64,000 nucleotides of DNA from Marivita sp046592965 (lineage in GTDB: Bacteria; Pseudomonadota; Alphaproteobacteria; Rhodobacterales; Rhodobacteraceae): NCBI RefSeq assembly GCF_046592965.1, contig NZ_JBISBV010000001.1, positions 62,001 through 126,000 on the forward strand. The letters are read 5' to 3'. The notes beneath the pieces are model-generated. The model saw only the letters and a program-made list of their open reading frames with translations, did no database searches and had not been told where the DNA came from. Position 1 is the first letter of the stretch, and every line of letters starts with the position of its first letter. A program made the position numbers and the translations under genes. Positions 23,932 to 32,669 of this stretch are shown in pieces.

Positions 23932-25763
23932 GTGCGGCCAAACAGTCTTTCAATATCACTCAGTTTCAACTCCACATAAGTGGGCCGCCCGTGATTGCAT
24001 TGCCCCGAATAGGGCGTCGCTTCCATTTCGCGCAAAAGCGCATTCATTTCATCACCTCGCATCGCCCGGCCAGAGCGGATGGAGCCGTGGCAGGCCACCC
24101 GGCTCAGGATCGCCTCGATCCGGTCCTGCACCGCGCGCGTCTCTCCCTGATCGTCGAGTTCGTCCAGCACGTCACGCAGCAGCGCTTCTGCGTTGACCTG
24201 GCCCAGAATGGCCGGCGTTTCGCGCACGACGATGGCACCGCTCCCGAATTGTTCTATCGCAAGACCCATACGCGACAAATCGTGAACATTCTCTAAAAGC
24301 CGATCACAATCGGCCTCACTCATTTCAACCACATCGGGGATCAACAGTGCCTGCGCAGGTACGCCGTTTGCCGCCATCTGGGCCTTTAACCTTTCGTAAA
24401 CCAATCGCTCATGCGCGGCGTGCTGATCGACAATGACGATGCCATCTTCGGTTTGAGAAATGATGTAGTTTTCATGCACTTGCCCCCGCGCCGCACCCAA
24501 GGGCAAGCTGGCGTTCGGAGTCTCACCTTCCCCTGTCGTGCTGTCTTCGACAACCCGTCCGGAAAAGCTTTGCGCCATGTCGGCAAAGCCGGGTGCCTGC
24601 GCGGACCAGGCCGTGTGTCGCGCCGCGACGCTCGGGCGGTCCATCTGGTAGACACGTGGCTGACCGGGTGATTCCGGGCGCATTGCGCCGAGGGTTGCGC
24701 CAGCCACGGTTGAAGAGGCGCGATGCCCCGCCTCGGCCAATGCGTGCCGCAAAGCCGAGACGATCAGCCCGCGCACCAGCCCCGGTTCGCGGAACCGTAC
24801 TTCGGATTTCGCCGGGTGCACATTCACGTCCACCTTGTGCGGATCGCAGTCGATGAACAGCGCCGCAGCCGGGTGGCGGTCGCGCGACAGGAAATCCGAA
24901 TAAGCTCCGCGCAGCGCGCCGATCAGGAGCTTGTCGCGCACCGGGCGGCCGTTCACGAACAGATATTGCGCCACCGCCGCGCCCCGCGAATAGGTCGGCA
25001 GACCGGCAAGACCGGTCAGGCGAATGCCGTCGCGGTCGGCGTCGATGCTCACGGCGTTATCGACAAATTCCCGCCCCATGACCTGCCCCAGACGGCCCCG
25101 GAGCGCATCGAACAGATCGCCCGTCACGGCATCGGCGCGGAATGTCACGCGGCCCTCACCGCCGCCGGACATGTCGCGCAAGGTAAAGCCGATGGACGGC
25201 TCGGCCATCGCCAAACGCTTGATGACATCCGAAATCGCCTGCGTTTCGGCCCGGTCGGAGCGCAGGAATTTCAGGCGCGCTGGCGTGGCATAGAACAGGT
25301 TTCGCAGCGAAACCACGGACCCTTTGGAGAGCGCGGCCGGCTTGACGGGATCGACCCTCCCCCCTGACACCGACAGCGCAGCAGCATCGTGGCCTTCGCT
25401 GCGACTGGTGATGCACAACCGCCCGACCGCGCCAAGTGACGCCAGCGCCTCGCCGCGAAAGCCGAAGCTGTGGATGTTGAGCAGATCGGACCCGTCGATC
25501 TTGGACGTCGCGTGGCGCGCCAAGGCCAGCGGCAATTCCTCGGGCGGGATGCCGCAGCCATCGTCGGTGACACAAATCTGCGTCTTTCCGCCATCGGCGA
25601 TTGCCACGTCGATCCGCGTGGCACCGGCGTCGATGGCATTTTCCACCAGCTCTTTGACCGCCGAAGCGGGGCGTTCCACCACTTCACCAGCAGCGATACG
25701 ATTGATCGCACTCTCCTCAAGCTGTTGAATGGAGGCGCGTATCTTGGGGGCATACGTGTTCAT
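23928..25763 (-). CDS. mutL: DNA mismatch repair endonuclease MutL
   Basis: MutL couples MutS mismatch recognition to strand removal. The 611 aa have the GHKL ATPase motifs (ELVENAIDAGATRID, DDGCGI, GFRGEAL) and a C-terminal dimerisation domain with the endonuclease metal-site motif DQHA-x2-E-x4-E (DQHAAHERLVYE). MutL of this type nicks DNA itself, consistent with organisms lacking MutH. The length is typical. The gene is divergent from the AEC transporter gene. Confidence 0.96.
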   Translation of the reverse strand: MNTYAPKIRASIQQLEESAINRIAAGEVVERPASAVKELVENAIDAGATRIDVAIADGGKTQICVTDDGCGIPPEELPLALARHATSKIDGSDLLNIHSFGFRGEALASLGAVGRLCITSRSEGHDAAALSVSGGRVDPVKPAALSKGSVVSLRNLFYATPARLKFLRSDRAETQAISDVIKRLAMAEPSIGFTLRDMSGGGEGRVTFRADAVTGDLFDALRGRLGQVMGREFVDNAVSIDADRDGIRLTGLAGLPTYSRGAAVAQYLFVNGRPVRDKLLIGALRGAYSDFLSRDRHPAAALFIDCDPHKVDVNVHPAKSEVRFREPGLVRGLIVSALRHALAEAGHRASSTVAGATLGAMRPESPGQPRVYQMDRPSVAARHTAWSAQAPGFADMAQSFSGRVVEDSTTGEGETPNASLPLGAARGQVHENYIISQTEDGIVIVDQHAAHERLVYERLKAQMAANGVPAQALLIPDVVEMSEADCDRLLENVHDLSRMGLAIEQFGSGAIVVRETPAILGQVNAEALLRDVLDELDDQGETRAVQDRIEAILSRVACHGSIRSGRAMRGDEMNALLREMEATPYSGQCNHGRPTYVELKLSDIERLFGRT

Positions 25764-25888
25764 GCCACGAGATGTAGCATGGCTCGCGCGATTCTTCCAA
25801 TGGGTTCGCGTCGAAAGATGCCCTCGTTCAGCGCCGGTGTGGCGCGGTGATGATTGACCCCCGCCGAGGCGGTGTTAACAGTCGCGTC

Positions 25889-26815
25889 ATGCTGGACATC
25901 TTCCTTCAAACGATGCCGTTTTTCGCCCTGATTGCGGTCGGTTATGGCGCCGGCAAGACCGGGTTCTTTCCTGAGGAAGCGACGGCTTACCTCACCAAGT
26001 TCGTATTCTATTTTGCCCTATCGGCAATGCTGTTCCATTTTTCCGCCAATCTGTCGCTGGCCGAAATCTTCGATCCGCGCCTCGCCGCCGGGTACTTGTT
26101 GGGAACGGGGGTTGTCTACGGCATCGCCATGACCGTTGCATTCATGCGCGGAATGGATGTGCCCACGGCAGCGTTCGAAGGCCAGGTGGCAGCCATTGGC
26201 AACACTGGTTTTCTGGGCGTGCCGATGCTGGCGATGTTGATGGGTCAGGATGCTGTCGGGCCGATCATTCTGGTTCTGGCGATTGATCTGGTGGTGTTTT
26301 CCTCATTGATCGTCATCCTTGTCGTCGGGTCGCGCGAAGGGCGCATGTCCTTGCGACTGTTCAGGATTCTGGCGGTCGGCTTGCTGAAGAACCCGATGAT
26401 CGTCTCAATCGTTCTGGGGTTTGTGGTGTCGGCCACCGAAGTGCCAATCCCGGGCCCGGCCAATGATTTCCTGTCGATCCTTGGCGCCGCCGCCACGCCA
26501 GGTGCATTGTTTGCCATCGGAGCATCGCTGGCCAGCAAATCGGCCGAGCGGATGACAATTGCCGGCTGGTTGAGCTTTTGCAAACTGGTGCTCCATCCGG
26601 CAGCGGTGGCTTTGGGCGTGTATGTCATCTTTCCCGCCCCTCTTTACGATGCGGGCGTTGTTGTCGCGGCAGCCTCCTTGCCGGTTGCGGGAAACGTCTT
26701 CATGCTGGCGCAGCATTACAAGGTGGCCCCGCAACGGGTGTCTGCCGCGATCCTGATCTCGACGACGCTGAGCATTGTGACGGTGTCGTTCGTGATTTCC
26801 TTGGTTCTGGTCTAG
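25889..26815 (+). CDS. AEC (auxin efflux carrier) family transporter
   Basis: The 308-aa integral membrane protein has about ten predicted spans in two five-helix halves, beginning MLDIFLQTMPFFALIAVGYGAGK, a common AEC start. The family exports or exchanges small organic acids or amino acids; the substrate cannot be read from the sequence. The ATG at 25889 fits the family start; in-frame ATGs 42 bp upstream precede non-conserved residues. fghA follows after 12 bp. Confidence 0.88.
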   Translation: MLDIFLQTMPFFALIAVGYGAGKTGFFPEEATAYLTKFVFYFALSAMLFHFSANLSLAEIFDPRLAAGYLLGTGVVYGIAMTVAFMRGMDVPTAAFEGQVAAIGNTGFLGVPMLAMLMGQDAVGPIILVLAIDLVVFSSLIVILVVGSREGRMSLRLFRILAVGLLKNPMIVSIVLGFVVSATEVPIPGPANDFLSILGAAATPGALFAIGASLASKSAERMTIAGWLSFCKLVLHPAAVALGVYVIFPAPLYDAGVVVAAASLPVAGNVFMLAQHYKVAPQRVSAAILISTTLSIVTVSFVISLVLV

Positions 26816-26827
26816 AAAGGACATGCG

Positions 26828-27658
26828 ATGAAAACCGTATCTGAGAACATGAGTTTCGGCGGCGTTCAGGGGGTCTACTCCCACACTTCGGAAGCCTGCG
26901 GCTGCGACATGACCTTCGGCCTTTACCTGCCGCCACAGGCGCGAACCGGTGCCGTCCCGGTGCTCTGGTATCTCGCCGGTCTGACGTGCACGCACGAAAA
27001 CGCCATGACCAAAGCCGCAGCGCAAGGCTTTGCCGCCGAGGCTGGCATGGCCCTTGTCTTTCCCGACACGTCACCGCGGGGCGACGATGTGGCGGACGAT
27101 GAGGCCTATGATCTGGGAAAGGGAGCGGGCTTTTACGTGAACGCGACCCAGAAACCCTGGGCACCGCACTACCGGATGTGGGACTATCTGAGCGACGAAT
27201 TGCCGGATCTTCTGGCGCGCGAATTCGCCATCGACCCGGATCGGCAGGCGATCACCGGTCACTCCATGGGCGGGCATGGCGCGCTGACGCTTGCAATGGC
27301 GCATCCGGGGCGGTTTGCGAGCGTTTCGGCCTTTGCGCCGATCGCCAATCCCAGCAAGAGCGACTGGGGCAAGAAACAGTTAACGGCCTATCTTGGCGCT
27401 GATGAAGCGGACTGGGCACGTCATGACTCCACCCTGCAAATGGAAGCCGTCGGGTTTGACGGTCCGGTTCTGATCGACCAAGGCGGCGACGATCAGTTCC
27501 TTGAACTGCTCACGCCGGAGGCGTTGTCTCATGCGATGGCCGCGCGGCGGCAGGACGGGGTGTTTCGGATCCAAAAAGGCTACGACCATTCGTATTTCTT
27601 TGTCTCGACTTTCATCCCCGACCATATCGCGTTTCACGCCGACGCGCTTGGGTTGTGA
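26828..27658 (+). CDS. fghA: S-formylglutathione hydrolase
   Basis: It hydrolyses S-formylglutathione to formate and glutathione, the second step of glutathione-dependent formaldehyde oxidation. The 276 aa belong to the esterase D group: WYLAGLTCTHEN, the nucleophile motif GHSMGGHG, the Asp in DQGGDDQFL and the His in KGYDHSYFF complete the triad. AGGA lies close to the ATG. The dehydrogenase partner is not adjacent. It overlaps yaiI by 4 bp (GTGA). Confidence 0.95.
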   Translation: MKTVSENMSFGGVQGVYSHTSEACGCDMTFGLYLPPQARTGAVPVLWYLAGLTCTHENAMTKAAAQGFAAEAGMALVFPDTSPRGDDVADDEAYDLGKGAGFYVNATQKPWAPHYRMWDYLSDELPDLLAREFAIDPDRQAITGHSMGGHGALTLAMAHPGRFASVSAFAPIANPSKSDWGKKQLTAYLGADEADWARHDSTLQMEAVGFDGPVLIDQGGDDQFLELLTPEALSHAMAARRQDGVFRIQKGYDHSYFFVSTFIPDHIAFHADALGL

Positions 27659-28113
27659 GCCGCGTTTTCGTTGACGCGGATGCCTGCCCGGTGAAAGCCG
27701 AAGCAGAGCGCGTGGCAACGCGGCACGGCGCGCGAATGTTCGTGGTGTCCAATGGTGGCTTGCGCATGTCGCAGAACCCGTTGGTGGAGGTTGTCATCGT
27801 GCCGGACGGGCCGGACGTTGCGGATATGTGGATCGCCGACCGGGCCGGACGCGGCGACGTGGTCATCACGTCCGACATCCCGCTGGCTGCGCGCTGCGTC
27901 GAAAACGGGGCGCGGGTGCTCAAGCATAATGGCGAGGCGTTGACGGCAAAAAATATCGGGCAAGTGCTCGCCACACGCGATCTCATGACCGATCTGCGCG
28001 CCGCTGACCCGTTCCGTCAAGGCGGCGGACGGGCGTTTTCCAAAGCCGACCGGTCGCGATTTCTCGATGCGCTGGAACGGGAATTGCGGGCCGCTGCAAG
28101 GGAGGAGACATGA
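27655..28113 (+). CDS. YaiI/YqxD family protein (UPF0178, DUF188)
   Basis: The 152-aa protein has the hallmark VDADACPVKAEAE start, the central SNGGLRMSQNP and GDVVITSDIPLAARC stretches, and DLMTDLRAADPFRQGG near the end. The fold resembles PIN-like nucleases, with conserved Asp residues, but no activity is established. Translation begins at GTG overlapping the fghA stop. Confidence 0.9.
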   Translation: MSRVFVDADACPVKAEAERVATRHGARMFVVSNGGLRMSQNPLVEVVIVPDGPDVADMWIADRAGRGDVVITSDIPLAARCVENGARVLKHNGEALTAKNIGQVLATRDLMTDLRAADPFRQGGGRAFSKADRSRFLDALERELRAAAREET

Positions 28114-29024
28114 CCCTGGACATCATACCGTTCGCCGAAGGCGAGGCCCAGCTTGACTGGCTCGCGCTGACCGATGCGATTGCCGCCGGTCATCGCCTTC
28201 CAAAAGCCGAAATTGCCGACAGCTTTCTCTATCGCCGCACCGATACGCTGCTCAACCGCGCGGCCTGGATCGATGGTCTTGGGATTGCCGTGAAATCCGC
28301 CACGATCTTTCCGGGCAATGCTGACGCTGGCAAGCCGGCGGTGAACGGCGGCGTGTCGCTTTACTCCGACACCGATGGCGAACTCGAGGCGATCATCGAT
28401 TTTCACCTCGTGACAAAGTGGAAAACCGCAGGCGACAGCTTGTTGGCAGCGCGCAACTTGGCGCGTGCGGAGTCAAAGGTCATTCTGATCGTCGGGGCCG
28501 GAACCGTGGCGCGCTCTCTTGTCGAGGCCTATAGCGCGGGTTTTCCGGACGCGCGGTTTCTGATCTGGAACAGAACCGCCAATAAGGCGCAAGCCTTGGC
28601 CGATCAGTTCGCCCATGTGGATCTGGCCGAGGATTTGGCGGCAGCAGTGGATCAGGCCGATATCGTGAGTTGCGCCACCATGTCGACCGATCCGGTCTTA
28701 CATGGTGACTGGCTGACGCCCGGCACGCATGTCGATCTGATCGGAGCCTACCGCCCCGACATGCGCGAAGCGGATGATACCGCGCTGACGCGGTCGCAGA
28801 TCTTCGTCGACAGTCTGGATACGACGGTGGACCATATCGGTGAGCTGAAGGATCCGATTGCACGCGGGATTCTCGAACGCGACGATGTTGTCGCGGACTA
28901 CTACGATCTGGAAAAGATGATCCGCCAGAACGACGATGACATCACGTTGTTCAAGAACGGTGGCGGAGCGCATCTGGACCTGATGGTCAGCCGGTATATT
29001 CTGGATCGCTGGCGCGCGCGTTAA
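28110..29024 (+). CDS. Ornithine cyclodeaminase / mu-crystallin family protein
   Basis: The 304-aa NAD(P)-binding protein has the dinucleotide motif LIVGAGTVARSLVEAY and the family segments GIAVKSATIFPGN and GTHVDLIGAYRPDMREAD. Members include ornithine cyclodeaminase, alanine dehydrogenase and imine reductases, so the substrate is uncertain. It overlaps yaiI by 4 bp (ATGA) and ends the AEC-fghA-yaiI-OCD run. Confidence 0.88.
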   Translation: MTLDIIPFAEGEAQLDWLALTDAIAAGHRLPKAEIADSFLYRRTDTLLNRAAWIDGLGIAVKSATIFPGNADAGKPAVNGGVSLYSDTDGELEAIIDFHLVTKWKTAGDSLLAARNLARAESKVILIVGAGTVARSLVEAYSAGFPDARFLIWNRTANKAQALADQFAHVDLAEDLAAAVDQADIVSCATMSTDPVLHGDWLTPGTHVDLIGAYRPDMREADDTALTRSQIFVDSLDTTVDHIGELKDPIARGILERDDVVADYYDLEKMIRQNDDDITLFKNGGGAHLDLMVSRYILDRWRAR

Positions 29025-29060
29025 GGCTGGCTTGCCAACGCGTCATGCAGGCGAAATGGC

Positions 29061-29915
29061 CTAGACGGTGAGGCGCGCGTGGCGCGTGACCGGCCCATCT
29101 CCCTGCGTTTCGATGCGGCGCAGGGCGTCTTTCAGCGGTTCGTACGCGACGGCCATATGATGTGCATTGGCGTGCAAAAGCGTTTCCGTGTCAGACACCC
29201 AACCGACATGCCCCTCCCAGAACAGAACGTCTCCGCGCTGAGGCCGGGTTCCGCGCGGTTGCGTGTCACCAAGAACCAGTTCCTGTTGATCACTATCTCC
29301 GGGGCAAGCGATACCGCATGCGCGGCAAGCGATCTGGACCAGGCCAGAGCAGTCGATCCCGAACGCGGAATTGCCGCCCCATACATAAGGTGTACCCAAC
29401 AGCCGTTCGGCCACCGCAACCGGATCATCCTCGTGTTCGGTCAGCGGCGACACATGCGGCGTTGGAACATAAAAGTGCTGTGTTTCAGTCTGGATCGTGG
29501 CCCAGCGATCTGTCTTGTCGGTCACTGTCAATGGCGTTCCGAGCGACAGCAGCCTATGCTCACCGCTTGTCGTCTTGAAATTCGGCGCCGACAGCGCGAC
29601 CGTGTGGCGGACGCTGACCCTGTGGGTTGCCGCCGTATCACTGATGCCCAACATGTCAGCAGAGACATATCCCGCATATCCGTCGGCGCGCGCAAAGCCG
29701 AAGGCCCAGCCATCCGTGATGTCCAGCACGCAGAACGTCTGCCCCCAAAGAAGTTCGCGATCACGGTCGCCATCAGGCGCACGACGCAAGGCCGCCGCGG
29801 GTGCCTGTGTCACGCGGTGATCCGTGCCTTCGCTGAACTGTTCGGCATCCACCTTGCCCTGAAGGCTGAGATGCGCGACCGTGCCGTTCGACCACAGGTT
29901 TCTTCGATCGGTCAT
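29061..29915 (-). CDS. NlpC/P60 (C40) cell-wall peptidase with SH3-like domains
   Basis: The 284-aa protein carries bacterial SH3-like segments in residues about 30-150 and an NlpC/P60 catalytic domain from about 160: the nucleophile Cys in GIDCSGLVQIA, the His in GHVGWVSD and a third polar residue in LLHANAHH. Such enzymes cut peptidoglycan stem peptides or their fragments. No signal peptide is evident, suggesting a cytoplasmic role in peptide recycling. It is coupled to the M17 aminopeptidase by a 4-bp overlap. Confidence 0.9.
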   Translation of the reverse strand: MTDRRNLWSNGTVAHLSLQGKVDAEQFSEGTDHRVTQAPAAALRRAPDGDRDRELLWGQTFCVLDITDGWAFGFARADGYAGYVSADMLGISDTAATHRVSVRHTVALSAPNFKTTSGEHRLLSLGTPLTVTDKTDRWATIQTETQHFYVPTPHVSPLTEHEDDPVAVAERLLGTPYVWGGNSAFGIDCSGLVQIACRACGIACPGDSDQQELVLGDTQPRGTRPQRGDVLFWEGHVGWVSDTETLLHANAHHMAVAYEPLKDALRRIETQGDGPVTRHARLTV

Positions 29916-31297
29916 AGTTTCAGCAGGTCCGGCAATGCATCAAAGAGGGCGCGCGCACCCTGGAGAGCACCACCCTTGGGGCGAGCGGGAGCATCCGACG
30001 GGTTCCATCCGTAGATATCGAAATGCACATAGCGTTCCTGTTCCGTCACAAAGCGGCGCAGGAACAACGCTGCTGTGATCGCCCCGGCAAACCCGCCCTT
30101 TGGCGCATTGTCCAGATCAGCGATTCCCGGTTCGATCAGATCGTCGTAGGCGTCATGGAACGGCATGCGCCACACCGGATCGGCCACGCGCCGCGCGGCT
30201 TGATCGAGCGCTGCCGCCGCCGCATCATCTTCGGTGAAATAGGGCGCGAGATCCGGCCCCACGGCCACACGCGCGGCCCCTGTCAGGGTCGCCATGGAGA
30301 CGATCAAATCCGGTTCGCCCTCCGCCGCGAGGGTCAGGGCGTCGGCCAACACCAGGCGGCCTTCGGCATCGGTGTTGTTGATCTCGACCGTCAAACCCTT
30401 GCGCGAGGTCAGAATATCCTGCGGCCGAAAGCTGTTGCCGCTGACGGCATTCTCGACCGCCGGGATTAGAACCCGCAAGCGCAGTTTCAGACCGGAGGCT
30501 ATGATCATCTGCGCGAGCGCCAGCACATTGGCCGCGCCGCCCATGTCTTTCTTCATCAGCCCCATTGACGCGCCGGGCTTGAGGTTGAGGCCACCGGTAT
30601 CGAAACACACGCCTTTGCCCACCAGAGTCAGGCGCGGCCCGTCGTTTCCCCAACTCATGTCAATCAGCCGAGGCGCACGGGTCGAAGCGCGTCCGACCGT
30701 GTGAATCATCGGAAAATTCTTGTCCAGCAAAGCGTCGCCGATGATGACCGAAATGGTAGCGTCGTGCGCGGCGGCCAGTTCGCGGGCCGCAGATTCAAGC
30801 TCTTCCGGTCCCATATCCGAAGCCGGGGTGTTGATCAGATCACGCGCAAGGAATTCCGCTTTCGCCATATGTGTCACGCGATCCGCATCGACACCATCTG
30901 GCACGACGAGTGTGGGATACTCCGTTCCGTTTTCACGATAGCGATCAAAACTGTAGCCGGCCAGCAGCCAACCCAACGCCTCTTGCTCAAGGCGATCCTC
31001 GGGCACGCCGCTGGCAATATGGTACGTTCCCGGCGCAAGCTTGGGCATGGCTGCCGCCAGCACGAAACGGGTGCGTTTGCGCTTCGCCCCGGTGCCGTAG
31101 CCGATCAACGCCATTTCGGGTTGTCCCTCCGCGCCATAAATCGTCAGTGCCGACCCGATCGCGCCCTTGAAGCCGCTGGACTTAACCCACGCGCCAATAC
31201 GGTCGCCTTGACGCTCTGCCCACGGCGTCACCTCCTCCGCATCCACGACATGTATGGGCAGCGCGTCGGTGTCCGCAGAGGCAAGTGCAACAGTCAT
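29912..31297 (-). CDS. Leucyl aminopeptidase family protein (M17)
   Basis: This dizinc aminopeptidase releases N-terminal residues from peptides. The 461 aa show the M17 core GKGVCFDTGGLNLKPG, KKDMGGAA and NTDAEGRLVLADAL with the metal-binding Lys, Asp and Glu. The ATG at 31297 with GGGGATCGG upstream was chosen; the frame extends a further 37 codons with no support. Linked to an NlpC/P60 enzyme, it could trim peptides released from the wall. Confidence 0.93.
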   Translation of the reverse strand: MTVALASADTDALPIHVVDAEEVTPWAERQGDRIGAWVKSSGFKGAIGSALTIYGAEGQPEMALIGYGTGAKRKRTRFVLAAAMPKLAPGTYHIASGVPEDRLEQEALGWLLAGYSFDRYRENGTEYPTLVVPDGVDADRVTHMAKAEFLARDLINTPASDMGPEELESAARELAAAHDATISVIIGDALLDKNFPMIHTVGRASTRAPRLIDMSWGNDGPRLTLVGKGVCFDTGGLNLKPGASMGLMKKDMGGAANVLALAQMIIASGLKLRLRVLIPAVENAVSGNSFRPQDILTSRKGLTVEINNTDAEGRLVLADALTLAAEGEPDLIVSMATLTGAARVAVGPDLAPYFTEDDAAAAALDQAARRVADPVWRMPFHDAYDDLIEPGIADLDNAPKGGFAGAITAALFLRRFVTEQERYVHFDIYGWNPSDAPARPKGGALQGARALFDALPDLLKL

Positions 31298-31358
31298 ATC
31301 CGATCCCCTATTCGATTTGCGCGAAAGGTACGCCGTTGGCGCTGCGCTGCAAGGGGAA

Positions 31359-31742
31359 TCAGAGGGAAAGGTCCACCCCGACCTCTGCACAGGAGATCGC
31401 CATCTCACCGCTTCGCAACAAGCGGCACAGCGTCGCCGCCAGCGCCACGCCTTCCCCCCGATCGACGCAGATCAGCACATCGCGCGCGATCGCGGCGATG
31501 CCCGACAACCCGATCTGTTCCACAATCGGGACCAGAGAGCGAACCCCCTTGCGCAAGGCGCGCTGATCTCCTTCGCCATAATCCTCGCGGATCTGCGTCA
31601 GCCGCAGGGCGATGTCCTCAAGCGCGCGGCACAAGATATTTTCGGCCACGCTCGGCCCCAGGTCACGACTAAGCGCGCTCAGCGCTTCCTCATCGAAATA
31701 CGCCGCGTCTCGCGGGTGCAATACCGAGATTTGCTCCACCAT
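31359..31742 (-). CDS. Small helical protein, HPt-like but without the phospho-histidine
   Basis: The 127-aa all-helical protein has a pattern like histidine phosphotransfer domains (ALRKGVRSLVPIVEQIGLSG, then IAAIARDVLICVD). The position where HPt proteins have the phosphorylated His in an AHxLKG-type motif holds no His. It may be a degenerate signalling protein or an unrelated helical bundle. AAAGGAAA precedes the ATG at 31742. It leads the unit that continues into the M17 and C40 genes, and is divergent from the carbonic anhydrase. Confidence 0.6.
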   Translation of the reverse strand: MVEQISVLHPRDAAYFDEEALSALSRDLGPSVAENILCRALEDIALRLTQIREDYGEGDQRALRKGVRSLVPIVEQIGLSGIAAIARDVLICVDRGEGVALAATLCRLLRSGEMAISCAEVGVDLSL

Positions 31743-31839
31743 CGTCTTTCCTTTCTCACCCCAACCTTCTTTCTCAATCGCATTGAGGTCTTTCGATCCT
31801 GTAACCAGCGCAGTGGTTTTTCTCTCGAATTCCAATCAA

Positions 31840-31861
31840 TTTCGACCTATCTCAGTCGAAA
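31840..31861. promoter_or_regulatory. Inverted repeat in the HPt-like/carbonic anhydrase divergent region
   Basis: TTTCGAC-N8-GTCGAAA has perfect 7-bp arms and lies about 25 bp before the carbonic anhydrase start. A related block occurs at both ends of the region: GAGGTCTTTCGA at 31785-31796 and its near reverse complement TCGAAAGAGACCTC at 31856-31869. Confidence 0.35.
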
Positions 31862-31885
31862 GAGACCTCAAACAAGGCCAGATCC

Positions 31886-32536
31886 ATGCACTCAGCAAAG
31901 CCACTGCCCGCCTACCTCGTCCAACGGTATCAAGGCTGGAAAGCGACGACATATTTCGACAACAGCGCTTGGTACAAACGTCTGGCAACCGAAGGACAGC
32001 GCCCTCGTGCGATGGTGATTTCGTGTTGCGACAGCCGGGTTCACGTCACCTCTATCTTTGGCGCGGATCAGGGCGAGTTCTTTATCCACCGGAACATCGC
32101 CAACCTGGTGCCACCCTACGAGCCCGATGGCGATCGCCACGGCACGTCGGCTGCAATCGAATACGCTGTCACCGCGCTCAAGGTGGCGCACCTGATCGTG
32201 TTGGGTCACTCCAATTGCGGTGGTGTTCAGGGCTGTCTCGACATGTGCTCCGGCAAGGCGCCTCATCTGGAGGAAGCTTCGAGTTTCGTGGGCCGGTGGA
32301 TGGACATCCTGCGCCCCGGTTACGAACGGGTTGTTGCCTCGACCGAAGAAGCCGACCAGTCCCGCGCGCTGGAAAAGGAATCGGTGATCGTGTCGCTCGA
32401 AAACCTGATGACCTTTCCGTTCATCAGCGAAGCCGTCAAAGCCGACACCCTGACCCTGCACGGTTTGTGGACCGATATCGGAGAGGGCAGCCTTGAGAGC
32501 TACGAGCCGGTCTCGAGAACATTTTCCCCAGTCTGA
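31886..32536 (+). CDS. Beta-class carbonic anhydrase
   Basis: It interconverts CO2 and bicarbonate in the cytoplasm with a zinc centre. The 216 aa contain the zinc and catalytic dyad motif CCDSR (Cys47, Asp49, Arg51) and the second zinc motif HSNCGG, with FIHRNIANLV between them. The length and order are normal for the beta class. A hairpin follows the stop. Confidence 0.95.
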   Translation: MHSAKPLPAYLVQRYQGWKATTYFDNSAWYKRLATEGQRPRAMVISCCDSRVHVTSIFGADQGEFFIHRNIANLVPPYEPDGDRHGTSAAIEYAVTALKVAHLIVLGHSNCGGVQGCLDMCSGKAPHLEEASSFVGRWMDILRPGYERVVASTEEADQSRALEKESVIVSLENLMTFPFISEAVKADTLTLHGLWTDIGEGSLESYEPVSRTFSPV

Positions 32537-32549
32537 TCAAACCCATAGC

Positions 32550-32577
32550 GCAGCGGTCGCCGCCAAGCGATCGCTGC
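32550..32577 (+). terminator. Hairpin after the carbonic anhydrase gene, possible terminator
   Basis: An 11-bp stem with one wobble pair (GCAGCGGTCGC / GCGATCGCTGC) and a 6-nt loop lies 14 bp after the stop. No T-tract follows, so termination here is uncertain. Confidence 0.4.
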
Positions 32578-32669
32578 ATGCGATAGCCTCAATCAACTAA
32601 AACGTTGCCACATTATCACGAATCAGTGAGAATTTTGGAGTTCCAGAGTTTTTTCAGTGGGTGTGTGAA

